Below the pieces are notes generated by a model. The model saw only the letters and a list, made by a program, of their open reading frames with translations. It was not told the DNA's origin and did not search any database. From an uncultured Coriobacteriaceae bacterium (GTDB lineage Bacteria; Actinomycetota; Coriobacteriia; Coriobacteriales; Coriobacteriaceae), in contig CALUOB010000004.1 in assembly GCA_944322175.1 (NCBI GenBank), positions 1 through 50,970 of the forward strand: a DNA stretch of 50,970 nucleotides, in the 5' to 3' direction. This document shows positions 39,031 through 49,400 of the stretch, piece by piece. Positions within the stretch are counted from its first letter, which is position 1, and each line of letters begins with the position of its first letter. Made by a program: the position numbers and the translations under genes.

Positions 39031-39046
39031 TGTTTCACGTAAAACA
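39031..39046. promoter_or_regulatory. parS-like site 3 (one mismatch)
   Basis: TGTTTCACGTAAAACA differs from the perfect site by one base and lies just before the terminator palindrome. Confidence 0.6.
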
Positions 39047-39080
39047 ACGGCCTGTCCCTCACGTGAGGGACAGGCCGTTG
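39041..39080 (-). terminator. terminator of rlmN, perfect palindrome
   Basis: A 36 bp perfect palindrome (39045-39080; 18 bp per arm). On the minus strand it is followed by TTTTA. It lies between the parB operon end and rlmN, and overlaps the third parS-like site. Confidence 0.8.
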
Positions 39081-39104
39081 CTGTTTGATCTCTGAGTAGA
39101 GGGG

Positions 39105-40157
39105 TTAAGCGTTGTGCGGGTTGATGACGCGCTGCTTAAGCTGGCCGCAAGCCGCGTCGATGTCGTTGCCGCGGGAGTTGCGGATCGTCGCCTCAACGCC
39201 GTGGGCGTTCAGGCGACGCACGAGCTCGGCGGCCTTCTCGGGCGTCGAGGGTTCCAAAAGGCTGTTCTTCACGCGGTTGAGCTGGATGATGTTGACGTGC
39301 GCAAGCGTGCCGGCGCAGAAGTCGACCAGCGCGTCCATCTCGGGGTTGGTGTCGTTGACGCCGCCGATGAGGGCGAACTCGTAGGTGGGTCGGCGACCGG
39401 TCTTCTCGATGTACTGGTCGAGCGCCTCGCGAAGGCGCAGCAGCGTGTACTTCTTAACGCCGGGCATGAGCTTGTTGCGGGTCTCCTGAATGGCGGAGTG
39501 CAGCGAGATGGCGAGCGTGAACTGCTCGGGCTCTTCGGCAAACGCGCGGATACCGGGAATGACGCCGCACGTAGAGACCGTCAGATGGCGCGCGCCGATG
39601 CCCGCACCGTCCTCAGCGTTAAGCCAGCGCAGGGCGGCGAGCGTCTCGCGGTAGTTGGCGAACGGCTCGCCCTGACCCATGAACACGACGCTCGTGGGGC
39701 GCGTGCCAAAGTCCTCGGCAACATGCATGACCTGGTCGTACATCTCGCCTGAGGTGAGCGAGCGCACAAAACCGCCCATTCCCGTGGCGCAGAAGGCGCA
39801 GCCCATGCCGCAGCCCGCCTGCGTCGAGATGCAGACCGAGAGTTTGTTGCGGCGCGGCATGCCAACGGTCTCGACGGTTACGCCGTCGGCGAGCTCGAGC
39901 AGGTACTTGCGCGACCCGTCCTTGGAGACTTGGCGCGCAACCTCCGCTGGGATGTTGAGGGTGTAGCGCTCGGCGAGCTTCTCGCGCAGCGCAGCGGGGA
40001 GGTTGGTCATCTCGTCAAAGGAGTGCGCATGCTTCTCGTAGAGCCAGCTGATGAGCTGCTTGGTTCTAAAAGCGGGCTGCTTGAGGTCGCTGAGCGCCCG
40101 TGCGAGGTCCTCGCGCGTGAGCTGCTTGATGTCGCGGCGGCGTTCTGTGTGTTCCAT
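39105..40157 (-). CDS. rlmN: 23S rRNA/tRNA adenine-C2 methyltransferase RlmN
   Basis: A protein of 350 residues. The radical SAM motif is C116-x3-C120-x2-C123 in CGMGCAFC. VVFMGQGEPFANY and LAISLHSAIQETRNKLMP are typical. The conserved C-terminal Cys of the family is in IDAACGQL. It methylates A2503 of 23S rRNA and some tRNAs. GGAGGTT lies before the ATG. It is divergent from ddl. Confidence 0.95.
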   Translation of the reverse strand: MEHTERRRDIKQLTREDLARALSDLKQPAFRTKQLISWLYEKHAHSFDEMTNLPAALREKLAERYTLNIPAEVARQVSKDGSRKYLLELADGVTVETVGMPRRNKLSVCISTQAGCGMGCAFCATGMGGFVRSLTSGEMYDQVMHVAEDFGTRPTSVVFMGQGEPFANYRETLAALRWLNAEDGAGIGARHLTVSTCGVIPGIRAFAEEPEQFTLAISLHSAIQETRNKLMPGVKKYTLLRLREALDQYIEKTGRRPTYEFALIGGVNDTNPEMDALVDFCAGTLAHVNIIQLNRVKNSLLEPSTPEKAAELVRRLNAHGVEATIRNSRGNDIDAACGQLKQRVINPHNA

Positions 40158-40276
40158 TAAATGAACCTCCGGAAAAGTGATACCGCGTATTTGGGTTATG
40201 CTGTTTCAACGCGGGGCTATACTCGCATAAGTCTACTGCATGAAGCCTAAAAGGCGCGGTGAGAGGAGCAGGTAGC

Positions 40277-41233
40277 ATGCCAAATACGGATCCGGCGTCG
40301 CTGCGCGTCGTTGTTTTGGCCGGTGGTCGTTCTTCGGAGCGCGAGATCTCGCTCGAATCGGGCGCGGCTATCAAAAAAGGTCTGATCGACGCGGGGTTTG
40401 CCTCGGTCGACATGATCGACCCTTCGGACGAGGGGGCTATTGTCGCCCTTGCGCAGGGCGGCTACGACGTTGCCTTTATCGGCCTGCACGGCGAGGGCGG
40501 CGAGGACGGCACTATCCAAGGCGTTCTCGAGTGGCTGGGTATCCCCTACACCGGTTCGGGTGTTATCGCGAGCGGCACGGCGTCCGACAAGGTGCTCGCC
40601 AAGCTCGTGTATCAGCGCGCGGGCATTCCCACCTCGCCCGACGTGGTGCTCACCAAGGGCGAACCGTACTCCGTTGACGAGATCGTCGAGAAGGTCGGGA
40701 CCTCGTGCTTCGTGAAGCCCGCTATCAACGGTTCGAGCTTCGGTGTGACGCCGGTTCACAGCGCCGACGAGCTCGACGCGGCGATCGCAACCGCCTTTGA
40801 GCTCGACAACAAGATCCTGATCGAGAAGCGCATCGTCGGCACCGAGATCTCCGTGGGCGTTCTGGGCAACAAGCATCCGCGCCCCCTTCCCATCGTTGAG
40901 ATCAACCCGGGCGAGGGTGCCGAGTTCTACGACCTCAAGGTCAAATACGAGCCTGCCGAGCTGCACCATATCTGCCCGGCCCGTCTCTCGCCTGAGGACT
41001 ACGCCCGCGCTCAGGAGCTCGCCGCGCTCGCGCACGACGCCCTCGGCTGCAGCGGTTACTCGCGCAGCGACTTCATCGTGTCCGAGGACGGCCCTGTCAT
41101 CATCGAGACGAACAACCTTCCCGGCATGACGCCCACCTCGCTGTTCCCTGACGAGGCGCGTCATGTGGGCATCGAGTTTGCCGACTTGGTGCGCACGCTC
41201 GTTGAGCTTGCGCTCGAGCGAGCAGGAAAATAA
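40277..41233 (+). CDS. ddl: D-alanine--D-alanine ligase
   Basis: A protein of 318 residues. The N-terminus VVVLAGGRSSEREISLESG, the segment GLHGEGGEDGTIQG and the ATP-grasp core ending IIETNNLPGMTPTSLFP are typical. The Tyr/Phe specificity loop has KVKYEPAELHHICPA. It makes D-Ala-D-Ala for peptidoglycan. I chose ATG 40277; an upstream ATG at 40259 lacks a spaced ribosome site. Confidence 0.95.
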   Translation: MPNTDPASLRVVVLAGGRSSEREISLESGAAIKKGLIDAGFASVDMIDPSDEGAIVALAQGGYDVAFIGLHGEGGEDGTIQGVLEWLGIPYTGSGVIASGTASDKVLAKLVYQRAGIPTSPDVVLTKGEPYSVDEIVEKVGTSCFVKPAINGSSFGVTPVHSADELDAAIATAFELDNKILIEKRIVGTEISVGVLGNKHPRPLPIVEINPGEGAEFYDLKVKYEPAELHHICPARLSPEDYARAQELAALAHDALGCSGYSRSDFIVSEDGPVIIETNNLPGMTPTSLFPDEARHVGIEFADLVRTLVELALERAGK

Positions 41234-41265
41234 CGGCGCGGGCTGCGCCGCAGAGGAGCAGGTAC

Positions 41266-44169
41266 ATGAGCAAGCCAGAGATTGCCTCTGTGGTGCTGCC
41301 CGGCACGCCGCAGACGGTCATTGATGCGTATCGAACGCTCGAGGAGCGCGCCGCTACGCGCGACTTCGGCCTTATCGAGGACGATGTGGTGGTTCTCGAT
41401 ACCGAGACCACGGGCCTCTCGTCCCAGGAGAACGAGCTGATAGAGATCGCCGCCGCGCGCCTGCGGGGCCGCGAGATCGTAGAGCGGTTCCAGACGTTCG
41501 TGCATCCTACCGCTGGTCCGATTCCGGCGGAGATCGTTAAGCTCACGGGCATTACGAACGCCGACGTTGCCGACGCTCCGTCGGCGGTTGAGGCTGTGGC
41601 GGCGCTGCGGACGTTTGTCGACGGGCGTCCGGTCATTGCCCATAACGCCAACTTTGACCGCACCTTCATCGAGTCGGTGAAGGGCGGCGTGTTTGTGAGC
41701 GATCTCTGGATCGACTCTCTGGCGCTCTCGCGCATCGCGCTGCCGCGCCTTGCCTCGCACAAGCTCGCCGTCATGGCCGAGCTCTTCGGCTGCACCTCCG
41801 TCGAGCATCGCGCCATGGCCGATGTCGAGGCGCTGTGCGGCGTGTGGCGCGTGCTGCTTACGGCGCTCTCCGACTTCCCGCGCGGGCTCATGCGGCGACT
41901 GGCTGATATGCACCCCGACGTGGCATGGTCGTACCGTCCGATCTTCTCGCAGCTTGCCGGCGCAGACGAAAGCGCTCCGTTCTCGCTCGTAGCCGCACGT
42001 GCCGACCTTCTCCGTTCCTCCGAGGTTGAGCAGCATCTCGATGCGGACGAGCTCCCGAGCCTGAGCGTGCCGAGCCGCGACGAGCTTGAGCGCGCGTTTG
42101 AGCCGGGCGGCTTGGTGGAGCGCATGTACGCGGAGTACGAGCCGCGCGCGGAGCAGATTGCCATGGCCGACGAGGTGCGCGACGCGCTCGCGACCCGCAC
42201 GCATCGGGTGATCGAGGCGGGCACCGGCGTTGGCAAGTCGATCGCCTACCTTGTGCCCTTTGCCTTGGCGGCTAAGCGCAACCACATCACGATGGGCGTG
42301 GCCACAAAGTCCAACAACCTCACCGACCAGCTCATGTACCACGAGCTGCCGCGTCTCGCGCGTGAACTGCCCGGCGGGTTGTCATTCTGTGCCCTTAAGG
42401 GGTACGACCATTATCCTTGCCTGCGCAAGCTCGAACGGCTGGCGCGCAGCAACGAGGCCATCGAGACCAACCGCGACCCGGCGGACACGCTGACGGCCAT
42501 TGCGGTCATCTACGCGTACGTGTGCCAGTCGCCCGAGGGCGACCTGGATGCGCTGGGTATCCGTTGGCGCAGCGTGAGCCGGCGCTCCCTCACGACGCAG
42601 TCCAAAGAGTGCGCGCGCCGTCTATGCCCGTTCTATCCCGATAAGTGCCTCGTGCACGGCGCGCGTCGCCGGGCTGCGGGTGCCGACATCGTGGTGACCA
42701 ACCATTCCCTGCTGTTCCGCAACGTCGCAGCCGACGGAAAGATCTTGCCGCCGATTCGCCATTGGGTAGTCGACGAGGCGCACTCGGTTGAGGCGGAGGC
42801 GCGCCGGCAGTGGGCGATTCAAGTGTCTGCTGACGAGACGCGCACGCTCTTCGAGCGCTTGGGCGGTCGCAGAACGGGCGTTGTCGGGCAGCTCACGCAT
42901 GATATGGCGTCCTCTGAGTCCGCCACGCTTTTCATGGGGCTGGTTGCCAAGGCCGATGCGGCCTGCGCACGCGCGTCGGTTGCGATGGCGGGGCTTTTTG
43001 AGGCTATGCGCACGTTTGCCCAGGGCTTCCCCGCGCAGCGCGGCTACGAGTCGGTCAGCCTGTGGATCAGCCCCGAGATCCGTGCTACGCCGGCGTGGGC
43101 CGAGCTTCTCGACGCAGGTGACACCGCGGTGCGCGCGCTCGATGCGGCCGACCGGACTATTGCGTCTGCCGTGGAGGCCATCAAGGCCGAGGTTCCCGAG
43201 AAGGTCGTCGACCTCGCCGACGCCGGCAGACGGGTTCACGAGCTTCTCGACTCGCTCAAGCTCGTACTCGACGGAACGGACAGCGCCTATGTGTACTCCC
43301 TGCAGGTCAATCACCGCATCAAGGCGGGCGGCGAGACGTTTACCGCCGAGCGCATGGATATCGGGCAGGCTTTCGCGGACCATTGGCTTCCCGAGATGCA
43401 CACGGTCATCTTCACGTCTGCCACGATTGCGGTTGCCGGGAACTTCTCGCACTTCAACCATGCCGTGGGCTTGGACCGTATCGGCGAGGGCCTGTCGCGC
43501 GCGCGGCACCTGGACTCGAGCTACAACTACGACGAGCATATGGCTATTGTGGTGGCAGGGGACGTTCCCGACCCGCGCAACCGCGACGCGTATCTGAGCT
43601 CGCTTGAGAAGCTGCTGGTAGACGTGCACGTTGCCATGGGTGGTTCAGTGCTGACGCTCTTTACCAACCGCCGCGACATGGAAGATCTTTACCGGCGGGT
43701 CAATCCTGCGCTCGAGCGCGCTGGGCTTGAGCTCGACTGCCAGTTCCGCAACAGCTCGCCCAAGCGTCTGCGTGATCGGTTCCTTGCGTCGGAGGAGCTC
43801 TCGCTCTTTGCGCTCAAGGCGTTTTGGGAGGGATTTGACGCCGTTGGGGATGCGTTGCGCTGCGTGGTGATCCCGAAGCTGCCCTTTGCGAGTCCGACTG
43901 ATCCGCTCGTGCGCGAGCGCGACCTGCGAGAGGAGCGCGCGTGGGCCCGTTACTCGCTGCCCGAGGCGGTGCTCGAGGTCAAGCAGGCCGCCGGCAGGCT
44001 CATTCGCTCGTCGTCTGACCGCGGCGTGCTCGTGCTTGCCGACTCGCGCCTGGTGACCAAAGGGTACGGCAGGCAGTTCCTCGGGTCGTTGCCCACGGGA
44101 TACCAGCGCATAGAATGCGCGCTCGTGGGGCGCTACCTCGAGCTGTGGAGAAAAACGCACCGACGCTGA
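41266..44169 (+). CDS. DinG-type helicase fused to an N-terminal DnaQ-like exonuclease domain
   Basis: A protein of 967 residues. Residues about 40-200 form a DEDD exonuclease (VVLDTETTGL, then HNANFDRTFIES and AMADVEALCG). Then Walker A GTGVGKS, DEAH box VVDEAHSVE, several Cys for an iron-sulfur cluster (KECARRLCPFYPDKC), SATI and QAAGRLIRSSSDRG follow, as in DinG/XPD helicases. It is likely involved in DNA repair or R-loop handling. The fusion is common in Firmicutes. It follows ddl by 32 bases; GAGGAG is ahead of the ATG. The following genes converge. Confidence 0.92.
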   Translation: MSKPEIASVVLPGTPQTVIDAYRTLEERAATRDFGLIEDDVVVLDTETTGLSSQENELIEIAAARLRGREIVERFQTFVHPTAGPIPAEIVKLTGITNADVADAPSAVEAVAALRTFVDGRPVIAHNANFDRTFIESVKGGVFVSDLWIDSLALSRIALPRLASHKLAVMAELFGCTSVEHRAMADVEALCGVWRVLLTALSDFPRGLMRRLADMHPDVAWSYRPIFSQLAGADESAPFSLVAARADLLRSSEVEQHLDADELPSLSVPSRDELERAFEPGGLVERMYAEYEPRAEQIAMADEVRDALATRTHRVIEAGTGVGKSIAYLVPFALAAKRNHITMGVATKSNNLTDQLMYHELPRLARELPGGLSFCALKGYDHYPCLRKLERLARSNEAIETNRDPADTLTAIAVIYAYVCQSPEGDLDALGIRWRSVSRRSLTTQSKECARRLCPFYPDKCLVHGARRRAAGADIVVTNHSLLFRNVAADGKILPPIRHWVVDEAHSVEAEARRQWAIQVSADETRTLFERLGGRRTGVVGQLTHDMASSESATLFMGLVAKADAACARASVAMAGLFEAMRTFAQGFPAQRGYESVSLWISPEIRATPAWAELLDAGDTAVRALDAADRTIASAVEAIKAEVPEKVVDLADAGRRVHELLDSLKLVLDGTDSAYVYSLQVNHRIKAGGETFTAERMDIGQAFADHWLPEMHTVIFTSATIAVAGNFSHFNHAVGLDRIGEGLSRARHLDSSYNYDEHMAIVVAGDVPDPRNRDAYLSSLEKLLVDVHVAMGGSVLTLFTNRRDMEDLYRRVNPALERAGLELDCQFRNSSPKRLRDRFLASEELSLFALKAFWEGFDAVGDALRCVVIPKLPFASPTDPLVRERDLREERAWARYSLPEAVLEVKQAAGRLIRSSSDRGVLVLADSRLVTKGYGRQFLGSLPTGYQRIECALVGRYLELWRKTHRR

Positions 44170-44190
44170 CCGAGGTGCAACCGGTTGGCC

Positions 44191-45129
44191 TTACAGTGCG
44201 CCGTCGAGCAGGCTGCGCGCGTACGCGGCGTACTGGTTGAGCACGTCGCTGGGCCCTATGAGCTCGATCGCACCGTCTGATGCCAGAACTTGGTCGAACA
44301 GCCAAGGCAGGTTCGTACAGGCAACGTCAACGGTCACGGGTCCGCGACGCTTGCCGCTTACGGCGAGGATCCCCTGCCAATCCGCCGCGGCAAACGTCTC
44401 GCGCGAGGCAAAGCGCACGCGTGCGAGGGTTCCGTCGTCCATGAAGGCCTCGTTGAGCGTACGATCGTCATAGCGATGCCGCGCAACGGAGTCCTCGGTG
44501 AGGACGCAGTCCGAGAGGCGGTCGAGGCGGTAAAGGCGCTGCGCATCCTTGCAAACATCCCAGGCAGAGAGGTACAGCGCATCGTCGGACTCAAACAGGC
44601 GGTGTGGATCGACCGTGCGCCAAATTGCCTTGTTTTCCCGGTTTGACCGGTAACGTATCCGGCACCGGATACCTACCTCAACGGCCTCGGCAAGCGCCGG
44701 GAGATGCGGCGACCACGGCGCGGCGTCACGCACGAGAGCGCTGCTCGCAGCGCGGTCTTCTCCGGGGGAGAGAATGCCCGCCAAACTCTCTCTGAGGGAT
44801 TGTGCGCGGACGGGTCCCGATGTGGCGTTGAGCGCGCTTAGGAGCGCCAAGCTCTGAGGCAGGGTGAGTCTTACCTGCGGGATCATCTCGTCAACGCCGC
44901 GGTATCGCAGGTACGCTCCCTCAACGGACACGGCGGCTCGCGCGCCGGTTGCGCGGTTGCCAAACACAGCGATCTCCTCGGCGGCGGCAACGGCTTCTTC
45001 TTCCGAGCAGCCGAGAAGCTCTGCCGCCCGTGCAATGGCAATGCGTCCTGAAGGCATCGTGCCTAACAGCGCCATGAGCGAGATGGCGCGATCGAGAAGG
45101 CCCTCGCGCTCCTTACTTGACCGCGGCAT
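44191..45129 (-). CDS. WYL-domain transcriptional regulator, PafC-like
   Basis: A protein of 312 residues. The N-terminal helical part (AIARAAELLGCSEEEAVAAAEEI) looks like a HTH, followed by a WYL domain (near IRYRSNRENKAIWRTVDPHRLFE and LYLSAWDVCKDAQRLYRLDR). It overlaps the upstream WYL gene by 17 bases. Tandem WYL genes like this are PafB/PafC in actinobacteria, where they control a DNA-damage response. The ligand (possibly single-stranded DNA) is not shown here. Confidence 0.85.
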   Translation of the reverse strand: MPRSSKEREGLLDRAISLMALLGTMPSGRIAIARAAELLGCSEEEAVAAAEEIAVFGNRATGARAAVSVEGAYLRYRGVDEMIPQVRLTLPQSLALLSALNATSGPVRAQSLRESLAGILSPGEDRAASSALVRDAAPWSPHLPALAEAVEVGIRCRIRYRSNRENKAIWRTVDPHRLFESDDALYLSAWDVCKDAQRLYRLDRLSDCVLTEDSVARHRYDDRTLNEAFMDDGTLARVRFASRETFAAADWQGILAVSGKRRGPVTVDVACTNLPWLFDQVLASDGAIELIGPSDVLNQYAAYARSLLDGAL

Positions 45130-46216
45130 GGTTGCTTACCGCCTTCCGTATCATGGTTCTCCATGTGCTCACGAAGTCGCTGGGATTGTGCGGTCGCACC
45201 CCAAAGCGCGCGTACGCGAGGCAGTACGCCGCCGCCTTGCGCGTATCGCGAACGGGAACGGACCAGATCTGTCCCCCTTCGATGCTGTTGAGTCTTCCCG
45301 TCTCGTGAGTAAAGGTCCTGACCTCGCTTTCGGTCAGGGTATCCGGTAAGAAGATCTCGATGGTTTCCCGGTGTGCACGGTTGTCTTCCCGGTTGAAGTC
45401 AAAGATAAAAAACCGCTGGTCGTCAATGGAAAATGACGGTGGCACCGTATAGGTTTTCCCGGGTGCGGCAACACGGTCTATCCGGTCAAGCCGGAACGTC
45501 TTTACTGGTTCTCCCTCGCAGTCCGCATCGGCGCCCGATAGGTACGAGACGCCATCCTCGGTAAAGAAGCCGTAGATCTTTACATGGCGGAGCCTGCGCG
45601 AGCCGTCTGGCTTGCGGTAGGCAAACGCGGCGGTCCTTCTCCATGAGAAGGCAGACCACAGCGCGTCTCTGATGAGGAGCTCGCGCTTCTCGGCCGCCGT
45701 CGTGGCCTCCACCGTCGCGTCGGCAGCTGTGCGCAGCGCGTGCGGGTCCGTATCGAAGCGGCTGATGGCGATCTGCTCGAGCTTGGCGCGGACTTGGAGA
45801 AGCTCCTGTCGGTACGGGACGTTCGGTCTCGTGAGGTGAATCTCTACGGCGCGCAGCGCGGCGAGAAGCTCGTCGAGCGCCGTGTCGGGAAGTGTGATGC
45901 CGGTGCGTTCCTGGTCTATTTCCCACAGGCTCTCTTCGTCGGCCGCCGCCTCACGGGGGCGCAGCTCTTTAACGATGCAGCCAACCTGCGCGAGGGACTC
46001 GCGGTCGCGCCGGAACTTTCGTTGGTCGGAGGCCTTGTTTCCCGAGCCGTACCCGAGATCGGAGTCGGAGATGATCTCCGAGGTCGCAAGGGGCCTGCCC
46101 GCTGAGGCGAGCGTGTAGAGAAGGTTGGCGGCACGCCCCGCCGCAGCTGCCGCCTCGCTACGTGCCCGCGCGCTAGGCGTGTCGGCTTCGTCGGTATGTG
46201 CTGCGTGGTTGGTCAT
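45113..46216 (-). CDS. WYL-domain transcriptional regulator, PafB-like
   Basis: A protein of 367 residues. The N-terminal HTH region (ANLLYTLASAGRPLATSEII) is followed by KASDQRKFRRDRESLAQVG, and a WYL domain (AFAYRKPDGSRRLRHVKIYG, with SYLSGADAD and VKTFRLDRIDRV). The start is ATG 46216, with AAGGA five bases ahead; an in-frame ATG 81 bases upstream lacks such a site. It is the first of two overlapping WYL genes. The product likely acts with the next gene as a heterodimer. Confidence 0.85.
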   Translation of the reverse strand: MTNHAAHTDEADTPSARARSEAAAAAGRAANLLYTLASAGRPLATSEIISDSDLGYGSGNKASDQRKFRRDRESLAQVGCIVKELRPREAAADEESLWEIDQERTGITLPDTALDELLAALRAVEIHLTRPNVPYRQELLQVRAKLEQIAISRFDTDPHALRTAADATVEATTAAEKRELLIRDALWSAFSWRRTAAFAYRKPDGSRRLRHVKIYGFFTEDGVSYLSGADADCEGEPVKTFRLDRIDRVAAPGKTYTVPPSFSIDDQRFFIFDFNREDNRAHRETIEIFLPDTLTESEVRTFTHETGRLNSIEGGQIWSVPVRDTRKAAAYCLAYARFGVRPHNPSDFVSTWRTMIRKAVSNHAAVK

Positions 46217-46428
46217 ATGCGTCCTTATCGCAAACGGTTGGCGTGCGCGAGGTTTCCTTTCTGGCAGCGATTGTAGCCGTTGGTTGAAGGGGCTCAAAAC
46301 CGCCGTTCAGGGGGATGAGAAAACCGTGGGGCATGGGCTGGGGCAAAGTGCCCGGTTCATAGAGAACCTATCTAAGAGTATACTTTCGACATATATATGC
46401 TGTGCCGAGTCAAGCGAATGGGAAATCG

Positions 46429-49400
46429 ATGGCCAACACGCTGAAATACCTCAACCACCTCGTGCAGCGCGCGGGGATCACTCCTGCATGCAGCGAGGAG
46501 GAGCGCGAAGCGGCGGAACTTATCGCCGACGTGTATCGCAATCACGGGTTCAACCCCGAGATCCAGGAGTTCAACGCTCCGACGTTCACCAGGCTTCCTC
46601 ACGTCATCATCGGAATCCTGCTGTTCTTGGGTTCCATCCTCTACGGCATCGGCGGCGCTGCCGGCATCGTCGGCTTTGTGATGATCGTGGCGAGCACGGC
46701 GCTCTACTTCCTTGACCGCTTCGGGCGACTCGAGGGCTTTCTGCGTGGGGGCATGGGTCTCAGCCAGAACGTCATCGCCTACCACAAGGCCTCCGGTCCG
46801 CTTGCCTCGCCCCGCAACCGCCCCGTGGTCATCGTGGCCCATTACGACTCGCCCCGCGCCGACATGTTCTCTCGTCCCGAGCTGGCGCCTTACCGCCCGC
46901 TCATGATGAAGCTCATGCCGTTTGCCTGCGCGGCACCCGTGGTGCTCGCCATTCTGAGCCTTCTTCCGATTCCCGGCTTTTTGCGCACGGTGTTCTGGAT
47001 CCTTTCGCTCGTGTGCGCGGCGCTGCCTTTGTTCAACGCCGTGTGCATCATCATGAACAAGTTCTTCCTGCCTTACACGAGCGGCTCGGTCTGCAACAAG
47101 TCTTCGGTTGCCGCCATGCTCGGCGTCATGGACGCGGTGTCACCGTTCCACGGCGAGAACGAGTTCCCCGACGACATCCCGGCCGAGCGCTTTGCCTCGA
47201 CTTACCGTTACAGCGATGAGGCTGGCGAGGAGCCGAGCGAGGAAGGCATGTATCGCGCCGATGAGACCTTCTCGGCCGTTTCCGGGTTTGGCGAGGAGGG
47301 GCCTGCTGCGGAGCCCGTTGCTCCTGTTGCTGGAGCTTCCCAGCCTGCGCAGGTTGCCGCGGCCACCGTGCCTGCGGCTCCGGCAGAGCCGGCCGCGCGC
47401 CGTCACGGCATTGAGGTGCTGCGCGCCCTGCAGATGCTTCCCGACACCTGTGAGATAGAGTACGAGGCGCCGCGCGTGGAGCCGGCTCCGGCGCCTGTTC
47501 CCGAGCCCGTTCAGGCTGCTGAGGCAGCTGCCCCGACCGTTCCCGAGGGTGTTGCGCCTGCTGCCGCACCTGTGGCGCCCGTGACGCCCGGTGATCCCGA
47601 ACCTTCTGTTGCCCAGATTGACACACAGGATACGGTTCAGCTTTCGCGCGCGGAGCTTGCCGCTGCCGCGAGCGCCGCGGTTGCCGAGGGGGCCGAGCCC
47701 GAGCAGGCAATGGAGCCTGCCGCGCAAGCTGCCGGAGAAGCCTCTCCTGTGGAGCGGCCGCACTATGTAGACGATTCCGACGCGCTTCTCGAGGCTGCTG
47801 CTCAGCCTGGCTTTGACGACGAGGAGCCTGCCGAGGAGGGCATCGACTACGCTGCCGCCGTTGAGCAGCTTCCTCCGGCTGAGGATGCGGTCATGGCGGT
47901 CAACGCCGCTATTACCGCCGCAAAGCATGTGGCGCTCAGCGATCACTACGTTATGGCGGATACGCCTGCGCCCCGCCCCATTGAGCCTGCTCCTGCGCCG
48001 GAGCCCGAGGTCGTCGAGCAGCCTGCCGCTCAGGCTTCCGAGCCCGTTGCGTACGAGCAAGAGCAAGTTGATCTTGAGGCAACGACCGCCTGGGAGGCTC
48101 AGCCTGCATACGAGGAGCCCTACGCTCCCGCGTATGACGAGGTTGCCGAAGACGAGATCGTCGCCGAGCAGGAGCAGCGCGAAGAGCCTGCCGCCGATGC
48201 CTACGCCGACGGCCCCGCGTACGACCTGGCTTCTGACACCGAGGAGTATCTCGAGGAGGACGCGTATCGTCAGCAGGATGACGCGTACGCCGAGGAGGCC
48301 GAAGAGGGCTATGAGGAGCAGCAGGTAGAGGAGCAGCCCGCCGCGACCGACTTCTTCGGTTCGCTGCGCGATCGCGTGCAGGGCGGTGTGCAGAGCCTGA
48401 CCGAGCAGGCGCAGTCCATTCCCGAGCGCGTGCGCGGTCTTTCGTTTGTCCAGCGTATTCAGGAGGCTCTGCAGGGTCGTGGCGGTGCGGACGATGCCGC
48501 CGACGAGCGCTACGAGTCCGATGCCGAGGACGCGCCTGAGGCGCAGGAGGGGTACGAGGCGGCATCTGTTGACAAGACGGCCGCTTGGGATCCCTCGATG
48601 ACGTACGACTCCACTGCCGCCTACGAGCCGGTGAGCGACGATGCCCTCGACTCCACGGCACCATATGAGCCCGAGACCGAGGCGTATGAGGAACCCTACG
48701 AGGAGGCGGCCGCTTCTGCTCCTCAGTACCGTGAATATGCCGGCGGAGCGTATGACTACGAAGAGGAGCCCGCGGCATACGCTGAGCCCGAGCCTGAGGC
48801 GCCGCATACCGAGGACTCCTTCGAGAATGAGGAAACGTGGTCCCCTGTTTATCACGAGGCTTCTTACGACGAGCCGGTCGAGGAGCACGCTTCCGACGAC
48901 GTGCCTCAGGCTGTGACTGAAGAACCTGAGTCCGTGGCCGCGCCTGAGCCCGTTGCGCATGCAGCCGAGCCTGCCTACACCGAGGAGACCGCGCAGGCTG
49001 CCGAAGAGCTGCAGGTGTTTAGCGTCAAGGATTTGATCCCCGACGCTCCTCAGGTAGACCCGGACGCCACCCAGGCGTTCTCCGCTGTTCAGGCGCGCGA
49101 GGCGCGTGAGGCGGCTGTTGACGTCATGATGCAGCAGATTGACCTGGCGTCCAGCCAGCCGCTTCCGGAGCCCGAGACCGTTCAGGCAGAGCCGGAGCCG
49201 GCGTCCGAGCCGGTTGCCGAGGCGTCGCAGGATGCCAAGGACGTTGTCGACGATCCCGAGTGGGGCACCTCGAGCTTCGAGCCTATTGAGGTTCCGTCTA
49301 CGGCTAACCGCTCTGCGCTCTTTGATCTTCCCGATCCGGCGGCTTCCAGCGATCCGTTTACGACCGGTGTTTCCGACAAGGGCACGATCGACGCCGACAT

